A stretch of 64,000 nucleotides of DNA from Phycisphaerales bacterium (GTDB lineage Bacteria; Planctomycetota; Phycisphaerae; Tepidisphaerales; Tepidisphaeraceae). Numbering within the stretch: the stretch's first letter is position 1; every line of letters begins with the position of its first letter. The position numbers and the translations under genes were made by a program. Below are positions 20,129 to 28,168 of this stretch, piece by piece. The stretch lies in the NCBI GenBank assembly GCA_020847375.1, contig JADLCB010000005.1:1-64000 (forward strand), written 5' to 3'. The notes below the pieces were generated by a model. The model was not told where the DNA came from. It made no database searches and worked only from the letters and a program-made list of their open reading frames with translations.

Positions 20129-21355
20129 TCACTTGATCATGTCCTGCAAGGTGAACAGCGGCAGCAGCATCGACACCACCACCGTGCCAATGAGCGCAGC
20201 CATGATCAAAAGCAGCAGCGGTTCAGCCAGGCCAACCAGAATGCGCAAATTGCGATCCAGGTCGCTCTCGTACGCACTGGCCAGACGCTGCAGTTCACTG
20301 TCCAACCGGCCTGTTTCCTCCGCCACACTGATCGTCTCGACCACGCTGGCTGGAAACAGCAGCGTGCTGTCGGCCAGCGCCCGGTTCAGTGGCGTCCCGC
20401 GCTGCACTTCATTAATCGCGTGTTCAACCGTATCCTGCAACGTCTGATTGCCAATCGCCTGCCTGGCCACGCGCAGCGATGTCACCAGCGGCACCCCCGC
20501 CCCCACCAGCGTGCCGAGCATCCGGCAGAACCGCACCAGCGCAAAGCGTGAAATCACCGTCCCCAGGGCTGGCGTGCGCAACATCGCGCGCTCAATCGTC
20601 CGGCGACCCTGGTCGGTTGTCGCTGCCCGTCGCAGCGCCACCGCCGCAATAACACCCGCTGCCGCAATCACCACGCCATATTCCAGCAACCACCGGCTTA
20701 CGTTCACCACCACGCGCGTCAACAGCGGCAACTCCGAACCGAACTGGGCGAAAATACGGCTGAAACGCGGAATAAAAAATGTCAGCAAAAAGATCAGAAC
20801 CCCCGTCGCCACCACCGCCAGGGCAACAGGATAAATCAGCGCTGTTTTGACTTTGCCCGTCAAATCCTGCTCACGCTGGCGAAAATCCGCAATCTGTTGC
20901 AGCACCACATGCAGAAATCCGCCGGCCTCACCCGCCCGCACCATCGCCACATAAACCGGGCTGAAGACGCGCGGCCAGACCGCCATTGCATCACCCAGCG
21001 ACTGACCCCCAACCACATCGTCGTGAATTTTTGACCACACACTGCGGGCGGTTGCATTGGATGCCTCGCGCCGCAACAACGCCAGCCCACGTGACAACGA
21101 CAACCCGCCAGCCAGCAGGTTCGCCAGTTCGCGTGTGAATGATTCCACCGCTTTTTTATGAACTTTCACGCTCGCTGCCGGCACGGCCGTAATTGCAGCA
21201 GCCCCCCCGTTGCCATTGGCCTTTTCCTCAAGCGACAGCGGGGACAACCCCCTGCCTGCCAGGCTGTCCATGGCCGCAGCGCGCGAGTCCGCTGGCATCG
21301 TACCCTGGGTACGCCGCCCACTCTGATCGATCGCCACATACGCAAAAACAGCCAT
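20129..21355 (-). CDS. gspF: type II secretion inner-membrane platform protein GspF
   Basis: Polytopic platform protein of 408 residues, the normal length. The N-terminal MAVFAYVAIDQSGRRTQG and the duplicated GspF/PilC domains are present: VHKKAVESFTRELANLLAGG near 85, GQSLGDAM near 135, and FCRMLGTLVGAGVPLVTSL in the second copy. There are three membrane helices (about 190, 240 and 385). It works with ATPase GspE to add and remove pseudopilin subunits. The ATG shares a base with the gspE stop codon, so the two are coupled. Confidence 0.94.
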   Translation of the reverse strand: MAVFAYVAIDQSGRRTQGTMPADSRAAAMDSLAGRGLSPLSLEEKANGNGGAAAITAVPAASVKVHKKAVESFTRELANLLAGGLSLSRGLALLRREASNATARSVWSKIHDDVVGGQSLGDAMAVWPRVFSPVYVAMVRAGEAGGFLHVVLQQIADFRQREQDLTGKVKTALIYPVALAVVATGVLIFLLTFFIPRFSRIFAQFGSELPLLTRVVVNVSRWLLEYGVVIAAAGVIAAVALRRAATTDQGRRTIERAMLRTPALGTVISRFALVRFCRMLGTLVGAGVPLVTSLRVARQAIGNQTLQDTVEHAINEVQRGTPLNRALADSTLLFPASVVETISVAEETGRLDSELQRLASAYESDLDRNLRILVGLAEPLLLLIMAALIGTVVVSMLLPLFTLQDMIK

Positions 21356-23082
21356 CAGCCCTTCACCTCCGGCGATAGCGCACCGCCCATCAGATGCTGA
21401 TCCGCCTGCTCATCCTTGGTATTGCGGATCACTTCATCGACCGTCGTTCGCCCCTCGCGCACAATCCGCCAGCCATCATCACGCAAACTGCGCATACCCT
21501 GCCTGCTCGCCACTTTGCGCAGCTCATGCGACGGCGCACCCGCCAGAATCAAGGCGCGGATTTCATCCGTCACTTCCATCATTTCAAAAACACCCTGACG
21601 CCCATAAAAACCGGTGTTCTGACAGGCGCGGCAACCCGCCCCCTCATACAGGTGTTCCGGCACCAGCTCACCAAAGGTGGCGCGCAGTTTGTCCGCTTCA
21701 CGCCTGGCCATCTCCCGTTTGCACTGCGGGCAGATCAACCGCACGAGCCGCTGCGCCAGAACCACCTCCAGCGATGAGGAGACCAGATACGGTTCCACGC
21801 CCATGTCCACCAGCCGCGTCGCGGCGCCGGGCGCATCATTCGTATGCAGCGTGCTGAAAACCAGATGGCCCGTCAACGATGCCTGCACCGCAATTTCCGC
21901 TGTTTCCAGATCACGAATTTCCCCCACCAGCACCACATCAGGATCGTGGCGAAGAATCGAACGCAAACCGGCTGCAAACGTCAAACCGGTTTTGGTGGAA
22001 ACCTGAATCTGATTCACCCCGCGCAATTGATATTCCACCGGGTCTTCAATGGTGATGATCTTGCGCTGCACATCATTGATCCGACTCAGCCCGGCGTACA
22101 GCGTGGTGGTTTTACCCGAACCCGTCGGGCCGGTGACCAGCACAATGCCATGAGGCATATCCAGCACCCGGTCGAAAATGTCGCGGTCACGCTGCGCCAT
22201 CCCCAGATGCTCTGGCCCCAGCAGCGCGTCGCTGCGTTGCAAAAGGCGCATCACCACCGCTTCACCATGAATCATGGGAATGATCGACACGCGCACGTCG
22301 ATTTCCCTGCCCGCCAGCTTGAGCTTGATGCGCCCGTCCTGGGGCAGGCGTTTTTCGGCAATGTCCAGATGCGCCAGAATCTTGATGCGCGACACGATGG
22401 CTGCATGAAACCGCCGGATGCTGGGCGGAACATTGGCTTCCTGCAACACGCCGTCAATGCGGTAACGCAGACGAAGCTGGTCCTCAAAAGGTTCGACGTG
22501 CACGTCGGTGGCCCGGCTCTCGATTGCCTCGATCAACACCTGGTTGACGAACTTGATGATTGACGCATCATGCGCCGCCGAGCTGACATCCAGATCATTT
22601 TCATCTTCACTGATGACTTCAATGCCCGCCGCCGCATCGAGTGATTGCAGCGTATCGGCGCCCACGCCCAGCAGACGTTTGAGGGCACGGCCAATTTCCC
22701 CCGCCGGCGCCAGTGCCGGCGTGCAATCACGTCCGGTCGCCAGACGCAACTGATCCAGCGCCCCGCCACTGTCACTCAACCGCGAAACCGCCACCAGTGT
22801 GCGCCCGCTGCGCAGCTCCAGCGGCAGCACATTGTGCTCCACCAGAACGCGCACGGGAAACTGGCTGAGAAATTCACGATCCGGTTCGACCTTTTCCACA
22901 TCGACATACGGAACATCGTAAATATCCGCCAGCACCTGCAGCAGCGTCTGCTCACTGAACCCATCGGCGGCCAGCACCGCGTCCTCCAGTGTTTTTCCTT
23001 CATTCAGCAACTGACGCGCGCGGCTCATCCCCGCCGCATCCAGCAGCCCGCGCTGACCGATAATTTCAATTAAATGACTCAT
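21355..23082 (-). CDS. gspE: type II secretion ATPase GspE
   Basis: Secretion ATPase of 575 residues. An N-terminal MshEN-like domain (about 1-140) is followed by the N2 and RecA-like domains: GPTGSGKT Walker A at 318-325, Asp box IITIEDPVEYQ near 342-352, Walker B DPDVVLVGEIRD at 380-391, and His box GHLVFSTLHTND. A zinc module with CxxC pairs is intact (Cys451, Cys454, Cys484, Cys487). It powers pseudopilus assembly at the cytosolic face, docked on the GspL-like protein. The first secretion gene of the operon, 139 bp below a Spy-like gene, with a palindromic element in that gap. Confidence 0.95.
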   Translation of the reverse strand: MSHLIEIIGQRGLLDAAGMSRARQLLNEGKTLEDAVLAADGFSEQTLLQVLADIYDVPYVDVEKVEPDREFLSQFPVRVLVEHNVLPLELRSGRTLVAVSRLSDSGGALDQLRLATGRDCTPALAPAGEIGRALKRLLGVGADTLQSLDAAAGIEVISEDENDLDVSSAAHDASIIKFVNQVLIEAIESRATDVHVEPFEDQLRLRYRIDGVLQEANVPPSIRRFHAAIVSRIKILAHLDIAEKRLPQDGRIKLKLAGREIDVRVSIIPMIHGEAVVMRLLQRSDALLGPEHLGMAQRDRDIFDRVLDMPHGIVLVTGPTGSGKTTTLYAGLSRINDVQRKIITIEDPVEYQLRGVNQIQVSTKTGLTFAAGLRSILRHDPDVVLVGEIRDLETAEIAVQASLTGHLVFSTLHTNDAPGAATRLVDMGVEPYLVSSSLEVVLAQRLVRLICPQCKREMARREADKLRATFGELVPEHLYEGAGCRACQNTGFYGRQGVFEMMEVTDEIRALILAGAPSHELRKVASRQGMRSLRDDGWRIVREGRTTVDEVIRNTKDEQADQHLMGGALSPEVKG

Positions 23083-23119
23083 GATCCATCAACCATCACA
23101 GCGATGACCAAACGCCTCA

Positions 23120-23194
23120 ACCGGTGACGATTTTGCCTGTCCGCCACACCAGCCACTGGCCAGTGCGCATCGAACCGACAACACCGTCACCGGT
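23120..23194. promoter_or_regulatory. palindromic element upstream of gspE
   Basis: Perfect 10-bp arms ACCGGTGACG (23120-23129) and CGTCACCGGT (23185-23194) flank a 12-bp palindrome CACTGGCCAGTG (23154-23165). As RNA it can fold into a long cruciform-like structure just ahead of the gspE ribosome site. There is no T-tract, so it is not an ordinary terminator. A regulatory role for the secretion genes is inference. Confidence 0.5.
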
Positions 23195-23221
23195 ATCGGC
23201 TTGTGCTGATTTCGCGCCGGA

Positions 23222-23761
23222 CTATTCAAGCATCCCCACCATCACCAGGACCGCTTCCTGACGCGGGGTCAACACTTCAGACAGCTCCTTGCGGGCGGTA
23301 TCCAGATCACCTTCCGCCTTCTCACGGGCGGCTCGATAGGCAACCAGTTTTTCCTGGATCGCCTCCTCCGTGCTGGCCTCATCGCGCACCGTCTGGCGCA
23401 ATTCGTCATGGGTACGCTGCACATCGTTTTGCGGCTGGTCATCGTCGCGCATCCGGTCGCCCCGACCGAAAGCGCCGCCAAAACCACGCAGAGACCGCTG
23501 GATTTCAGCCACTTTCTCGATTCGCGGCTGAATCACCGTCCATTCCTCGTCGGTCGTTTTAAGTTGCTCTTTCAGACGATTCATCATCATCTGGCGCATC
23601 TGCTCGGGGTCCATGCGCGGCCGGTCACCGCGTTCACCACGATTGCCACGCTCATTGCGTTCGTTTCGGTCGCCACGGGGTGGCGCGTCATTCTGCGCCC
23701 AGGCCAATGTTCCAACCAGCGTGCTTCCTGCCAGCACCAGCGTCAACAACTGCCGTTTCAT
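23222..23761 (-). CDS. secreted Spy/LTXXQ-like protein
   Basis: Protein of 179 residues with a clear signal peptide (MKRQLLTLVLAGSTLVGTLAWAQ, cleaved at AWA-Q). A strongly charged RGD/RNER repeat region (about 28-48) is followed by a helical domain: MDPEQMRQMMMNRLKEQLK, and near the end EVLTPRQEAVLVMVGML, the LTxxQ motif of the Spy/CpxP/CnrX superfamily. Family members are periplasmic chaperones or stress and metal sensors. It is one of two such proteins between the sigma/anti-sigma pair and gspE, so a role in sensing or protecting envelope proteins during secretion is plausible but unproven. Confidence 0.65.
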   Translation of the reverse strand: MKRQLLTLVLAGSTLVGTLAWAQNDAPPRGDRNERNERGNRGERGDRPRMDPEQMRQMMMNRLKEQLKTTDEEWTVIQPRIEKVAEIQRSLRGFGGAFGRGDRMRDDDQPQNDVQRTHDELRQTVRDEASTEEAIQEKLVAYRAAREKAEGDLDTARKELSEVLTPRQEAVLVMVGMLE

Positions 23762-23863
23762 AAGTCACTCACTTTCCGAGCCAATCGCGGCTCAATTAAA
23801 GAGGGTTGGGAAAAACTCCACGTTATCCGTTTTTTTATCAACCAGCGCCAGCCCATTCATCGT

Positions 23864-24448
23864 TTACGGCCTTGCTTCATCCGGCGCGTCATGGCCGGGC
23901 ATCATCCGGTTGGTCGGCCGGCTCGATGGCCCGCCGCGCGGCCCCATGCGGCGATGCTCGCGATCGCGCTGTTCCCAGCGCTGGGTGAGCTGTTCATATT
24001 TTTCCAACTGCTGCGGCGTCAGAATCTGCCGCGTCTTTTGCATCGCTTCGTCATAGGCGCGGCGCCACTGCTGATCCTGCTCCACTGAACGCCGGGCATA
24101 ATCATTGACAATCGCCTCATACGATGCCTTGTCTTCCGGGCGGATCAGCGCTGCAATCGCCTCCTCCCGCTGCTGACGCAGTTCCCGACGACGCTCATCC
24201 ATCAGGCCCCGCCCCGCCCCCACTGCCTGCGACCAGATTTCACGCATCTGTTGCTGCTGGTCGGGGCTGAGCGACAACTGCGACGCCAGGAATCCGCCCC
24301 GATCCGGCGGGGCTTCGCCACGGCGCGCCCAAGGTTGCCCACTGGCAGCTCCAGGCGGATCATGACGTTGACCAAATCGGTTCAGCCCGACGATCAAACC
24401 CGCTAGAAACGCCACGACAAAACCGATTGTCACCATCAGGCGTGTCAT
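23864..24448 (-). CDS. membrane-anchored Spy/CpxP-like (LTXXQ) periplasmic sensor protein
   Basis: Protein of 194 residues with an N-terminal membrane anchor (about 5-23) and a helical periplasmic domain. It carries two copies of the superfamily motif: LSLSPDQQQQMREIW near 60 and QILTPQQLEKYEQL near 145, separated by a long arginine- and glutamate-rich helix. The tail is low-complexity, rich in Arg, Gly and Pro. The start overlaps the anti-sigma stop by 4 bases (ATGA), so it is translated with the sigma regulators. In CnrX-type systems such a protein signals to the anti-sigma factor; the arrangement here makes that the leading hypothesis. Confidence 0.68.
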   Translation of the reverse strand: MTRLMVTIGFVVAFLAGLIVGLNRFGQRHDPPGAASGQPWARRGEAPPDRGGFLASQLSLSPDQQQQMREIWSQAVGAGRGLMDERRRELRQQREEAIAALIRPEDKASYEAIVNDYARRSVEQDQQWRRAYDEAMQKTRQILTPQQLEKYEQLTQRWEQRDREHRRMGPRGGPSSRPTNRMMPGHDAPDEARP

Positions 24449-24906
24449 GGTTGCACCCTCGACATTTCCGCCAGATCGCTGGCCATCCAGTCGGCCACCA
24501 CCAGCGAATCAGGCACGCTGCCATCACCGCCGCTGAGCATCACAAACTGATCCACCGGCGAAAAATCAGTTGCTGCCGCCGATGAATTGGACTGCGCCGG
24601 AGTCAAATCCGGTACGGCAAAACTCAACGCCAGCACCGCCGCCGCTGCCGCCGTCAACCAACCACTAAGCCGGCGCACCGATTGTTCGCGATTGTTTCGC
24701 AGGACACGCCGTAGCCGCTGGATCGTCATCGGCAACGGCTGAACGAGCGGCGCCTCATCCAACAGGCGCGAAACACCCTGCAACTGCGCCAATTCCTGGG
24801 TGCATTGGCTGCACGTGCGCAAATGCGACTGAAATTCCAGTTCTTCCCGCGGCGTCAGTTCGCCGTCATGATGAAGCTGAACGAAATTATGCTGATCGCA
24901 TGTCAT
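24445..24906 (-). CDS. anti-sigma factor with zinc-finger (zf-HC2) domain
   Basis: Protein of 153 residues. The N-terminal zf-HC2 signature is seen (Cys3, then HLRTCSQC with the His-x3-Cys-x2-Cys pattern at about 29-36), followed by a single membrane helix at about 82-103 and a periplasmic tail. This is the standard layout of an anti-sigma factor that holds its ECF sigma at the membrane and releases it on an envelope signal. It begins 40 bp after the sigma gene and overlaps the next gene by 4 bases. The tail contains a VDQFVMLSGGDG motif of unknown role. Confidence 0.85.
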   Translation of the reverse strand: MTCDQHNFVQLHHDGELTPREELEFQSHLRTCSQCTQELAQLQGVSRLLDEAPLVQPLPMTIQRLRRVLRNNREQSVRRLSGWLTAAAAAVLALSFAVPDLTPAQSNSSAAATDFSPVDQFVMLSGGDGSVPDSLVVADWMASDLAEMSRVQP

Positions 24907-24946
24907 GGTCTGTTGCCTGTGATTCAGATCCGCTGTCGTTTGACAT

Positions 24947-25504
24947 TCATTGTTTTTTCAACATCTGCTTCAACTGCTGCCGCGCCCGGTGCAGCCGCGA
25001 CTCAACCGTACCGCGCGGCACATTCAACACTTCGGCAATCTGGTCATAACTCATCTGCTCCAGCTCGCGCAGAATGATGACCTGGCGCTGATCTTCATCC
25101 AGCCTGGAAAGCAGTTCCGCTAGGTCCAGACGCGCATCCACCGCAGCTGTGGCATCGGACACGGGCTGGGGCGGCGGCTGATCCTTCTCGCGCCGCCAGC
25201 GCCGCCAGCGCCGGCGTGACAGGGCAATCTGCCGCAGCAAAATGCCCACCAGCCATGTCCGCACCGCCGATGAACCATCAAACCGCGCCTTCAGCGCTGC
25301 TGCCAGACATTCCTGCACGACATCTTCCGCATCATGCACCGACCGCAGCGAAGCCCGGGCAATGCTCAGCAAATAAGGGGCATGACGATCGACCAGTTCA
25401 CCAAACGACCGCTCGTCGCCGCACTGGCTACGCTGCAGGAGTTGATCATCCGGCGTCGTCTGGCCCATGCGCTGGAGCATTCCCTTCGTAAGATATGGTT
25501 GCAT
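24947..25504 (-). CDS. ECF-family RNA polymerase sigma factor
   Basis: Sigma factor of 185 residues with region 2 (FGELVDRHAPYLLSIAR, then DAEDVVQECLAAALK near 60-75, and FDGSSAVRTWLVGILLR for -10 recognition) and region 4 (LDEDQRQVIILRELEQMSYDQIAEVLNVPRGTVESRLHRAR split over about 132-175, a helix-turn-helix). There is no region 1.1 or 3. A basic RRRWRRWRREK linker joins the domains. It likely directs transcription of the operon it heads, which runs through the Spy-like genes to the gsp genes, under control of the neighbouring anti-sigma factor. Starts at Met9 or Met13 are possible, since no strong ribosome site precedes Met1. Confidence 0.9.
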   Translation of the reverse strand: MQPYLTKGMLQRMGQTTPDDQLLQRSQCGDERSFGELVDRHAPYLLSIARASLRSVHDAEDVVQECLAAALKARFDGSSAVRTWLVGILLRQIALSRRRWRRWRREKDQPPPQPVSDATAAVDARLDLAELLSRLDEDQRQVIILRELEQMSYDQIAEVLNVPRGTVESRLHRARQQLKQMLKKQ

Positions 25505-25567
25505 TAAACGCGCATTTTCTTCCCGCTGATAAAAAATTTTATCCGATAACGCCCGCCCCAGCGAACC

Positions 25568-25595
25568 TTGACACTTTCAACCCCGCTTTTATGAT
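25568..25595 (+). promoter_or_regulatory. promoter of the tRNA-Gln gene
   Basis: TTGACA (25568-25573) and TATGAT (25590-25595) with a 16-bp spacer lie 13 bp before the tRNA. This is a strong stable-RNA-type promoter, close to and divergent from the ECF sigma gene. Confidence 0.75.
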
Positions 25596-25608
25596 AGGTT
25601 CCCTTGAT

Positions 25609-25679
25609 AGGGGTATGGTGTAACGGTAGCACAAGCGCCTCTGGAGCGCTTTGTCTAGGTTCGAATCCTAGTACCCCTG
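25609..25679 (+). tRNA. tRNA-Gln (anticodon CTG)
   Basis: A full cloverleaf can be drawn: acceptor AGGGGTA/TACCCCT, D-stem GTGT/GCAC, anticodon stem AGCGC/GCGCT around loop CTCTGGA (anticodon CTG, reads CAG), and T-arm CTAGG-TTCGAAT-CCTAG. The discriminator base is G and CCA is not encoded. The A-T first pair fits glutamine tRNAs. Confidence 0.95.
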
Positions 25680-25773
25680 TTCTTCCCCTCAACGTCGATC
25701 AGTTGCGCGAACACCCAGGTGCGTCAAGGTATGATCCCAAACGCGCAACGCCATGTGAGGAAGATCACACTGC

Positions 25774-26811
25774 TCACGCCAAACCAAGTAGCTGCCTGGC
25801 GTTACCCCCGAAGAGACGTTCGATATCAGGATCGCTTAGCCGAAGCTGCTGACAAGCGACCTGCAGGGCCAGCAGCGATTCAATACCAATCAGCATGGGC
25901 AGGACTTCCCCTTTACGCTCGGATTTCCAATCAACATTGTCCTGGTACATCCAGAAAAATGAATCGCCCACGCTAACGCAGCGCCCACGCATATTGCACA
26001 CGGGGAAATCCATGGCAAACATGAGTCTTTGCGTGCCCATGGTCTGGATAATGGCTTGGAAGGCCTCGGGTTCACAAATGGCGGAGCTGTCAAAAAAGAC
26101 ATTGTCCAAACCGCGCAGCGATTCGATGCCAAAGACGGTATGGCGGGCGCAAAAGCCGCGGGCAGCGTGGGCTAGAATGAGCCTGGCATTGGGATACTTA
26201 CGGCAGTGGGACTGAATGTATTTTTGATTGTCCTCATCCGACAATGCCCGCGGGCGCACCATATGCAACATAATGCCCAGCCCATGTTTGTTGGCTAGTT
26301 CCCACATCCACTCGGAAAGAAATTCACCGGTGGCGGCGTTAAACGAATCGGGGCGATCCGCATAGCAGTGATAAACCTTGAATCCCACAAAGCCCTCTTC
26401 GCGGACGGTGCGCTCAATCTGGGCTGGGTCATCCTTGGGATGTACCACCATCAAGGCGCGCGATCCCGGAAGTTTGCGCACCTGGTCGGCTACGAACTTA
26501 TTTTCATTGGGGCGATCGGTGGTGGGCGTGGGCACGCCGAAAAACAGGCCATTGCGTGGATAACGATCACCCATCCAAGCCGAAGTAAATTGCTGGTAGG
26601 CTTGGACACTCATAATGCCATCCTGCGCATTCGCCACCTTGTACTCAGAGGGGGGGAAAGTGCCGGGGAATGTATAGAGGTGGGCATGGGCATCAAAGGC
26701 ACCGGGAGGAACAAATGATCGTAATTCACGGTCAAAGAACTCCGCATCGCGGCAAAGCACGGGGTGGTGTTCAGATAGCGAAGAAAACTGTTCCACGATT
26801 TTGTCGGCCAT
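25774..26811 (-). CDS. amidohydrolase (metal-dependent TIM-barrel hydrolase)
   Basis: Protein of 345 residues of the amidohydrolase-2 type. Seen are FDAHAHLYT (first metal ligands, about 38-46), a FKVYHCYAD strand, IMLHMVRPRA near 180 (His ligand), ILAHAARGF near 215 and a MFAMDFPV near 270 with the catalytic Asp. Relatives hydrolyse lactones or decarboxylate aromatic acids; the substrate here is unknown. It is the last gene of the minus-strand carbohydrate locus, 169 bp after the sialidase-like gene, so cleavage of a sugar lactone or a sugar-derived metabolite would fit. There is no signal peptide, so it is cytosolic. Confidence 0.75.
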   Translation of the reverse strand: MADKIVEQFSSLSEHHPVLCRDAEFFDRELRSFVPPGAFDAHAHLYTFPGTFPPSEYKVANAQDGIMSVQAYQQFTSAWMGDRYPRNGLFFGVPTPTTDRPNENKFVADQVRKLPGSRALMVVHPKDDPAQIERTVREEGFVGFKVYHCYADRPDSFNAATGEFLSEWMWELANKHGLGIMLHMVRPRALSDEDNQKYIQSHCRKYPNARLILAHAARGFCARHTVFGIESLRGLDNVFFDSSAICEPEAFQAIIQTMGTQRLMFAMDFPVCNMRGRCVSVGDSFFWMYQDNVDWKSERKGEVLPMLIGIESLLALQVACQQLRLSDPDIERLFGGNARQLLGLA

Positions 26812-26980
26812 GCCAGTCAGTTATATGTATCGAGCTGGCGTAAGACAACACGGGCGCTGCCGTAACAGGCACGCCACTAAAATTTATATTTTCTCACGAT
26901 TCACCTTCGACCAACGGATTGCCGTGGTGAATCGATTAAATTAACGTGGTTGGATGATCGGAAAAGCGTGCCCTGACTGA

Positions 26981-28168
26981 TCAAACCTGGATCAGCGCCG
27001 CCATCATGCGGTTCTTGTCTGTACCGGTGACACCGCCGTTGCACAGCTTGCTATGGGAATAGACAAACAGCAGTCGTCCCGGCGCCACTTCCACGCATGA
27101 GGGATTGCAGCAGCTTTCGTAATGCAGGGCCGGATCACCCCGGAAAATATCCGACACCTCACCCAGGTCGCCGGTTTCCGGATCGACGGGAACCAGCAGA
27201 TTCCCCGGCCGGCCGCAAATCAGGAAAATCCGCCCATCGGACAGACGGCGAAGCTCGGGCCGAACGCCGTGCATGCCCAGCGATTCCAGCGGCGACCATG
27301 TCCGCCCCCCGTCGCTGGAAAACGAGCGGTGCATGAAACCACGTTCAGACGACCGGTCGAAATTGATGTTGCCCGTGCGCATAATCACGAGAATCCGGCC
27401 ATCGTCCAACTGCATGGCCGCCGGTTCGCAAGGTCCTTCATATCCGATCCGACCATCCGCCGGCGGCGCATCAAAATCCGACACCCGCCCGCACACACGC
27501 CATGTCAGACCGGTGTCGAGCGATTCAATCGCCAGCACATTGTTGTACTCCATTTCCTTCTGCACGGTGGTGTTGCTCGTGGTCGTTTTCGACCCGTGCA
27601 CCAGCGCCACCAACCGCCCGTCGCCCACCGAAATCGGTGGTAGATGCAGGTTGTAGTTCCGGTAATCCTTCGGACACTCATAGCGAACCTGCTGCTCGTC
27701 GCTCCACGGCCCGGGCGTCCAGAACGGGTCCCCGTCCCGCTCCACATCACTCTGGTTCTTCCACACACGCGAACCGGCGTCGCGCGCCCACCGATACCCG
27801 ATCATCGGCCCGCCGCGACTCTGCCAGCGCTGTTCATACGTGTAAATCGTTGACCCACATTGAAACGTGATCAGTCCCCACTGGTTCAACGAATCGATGC
27901 GCGTCGGCATGGCTACTTCCTTCCATGTCTGACCGGCATCGGATGAGATCAGGTGAAAGGTCTGCTCCGCCCGCGTGCAATGCACGCCCCGTGTCCCCTG
28001 CAGCAGCAGCCGCCCATCGCTGAATTGGCTGAGAAACGGGAACGCCAGATCGTCATCCGATTCGAGAATCGCCCAACGTTCCAACAGTTTCACCCCGGCA
28101 GCCAGATTTTGACCCCGTTCAGCACCCGCATACGGAATTGATAACGTAGATGACATTAAGGAGGTCAT
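26981..28168 (-). CDS. BNR/sialidase-fold (exo-alpha-sialidase-like) protein
   Basis: Six-bladed beta-propeller protein of 395 residues. Three Asp boxes (S-x-D-x-G-x-T-W type) are visible: SDAGQTW near 97, SLDTGLTW near 220 and SSDGGRTW near 285. ATG at 28168 overlaps the stop codon of the upstream glycosidase as ATGA, so it is preferred over 28207 and indicates coupling. There is no signal peptide, unlike its neighbours. Planctomycete genomes hold many sialidase-fold proteins whose substrates are often not sialic acid, so only the fold is claimed; an exo-acting glycosidase or lyase is likely. Confidence 0.75.
   Translation of the reverse strand: MTSLMSSTLSIPYAGAERGQNLAAGVKLLERWAILESDDDLAFPFLSQFSDGRLLLQGTRGVHCTRAEQTFHLISSDAGQTWKEVAMPTRIDSLNQWGLITFQCGSTIYTYEQRWQSRGGPMIGYRWARDAGSRVWKNQSDVERDGDPFWTPGPWSDEQQVRYECPKDYRNYNLHLPPISVGDGRLVALVHGSKTTTSNTTVQKEMEYNNVLAIESLDTGLTWRVCGRVSDFDAPPADGRIGYEGPCEPAAMQLDDGRILVIMRTGNINFDRSSERGFMHRSFSSDGGRTWSPLESLGMHGVRPELRRLSDGRIFLICGRPGNLLVPVDPETGDLGEVSDIFRGDPALHYESCCNPSCVEVAPGRLLFVYSHSKLCNGGVTGTDKNRMMAALIQV

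Noticed and set aside
25530-25548. AT-rich near-palindrome upstream of the ECF sigma gene as a terminator
   Set aside because: The arms are imperfect and there is no GC-rich stem; it is more likely part of a promoter.
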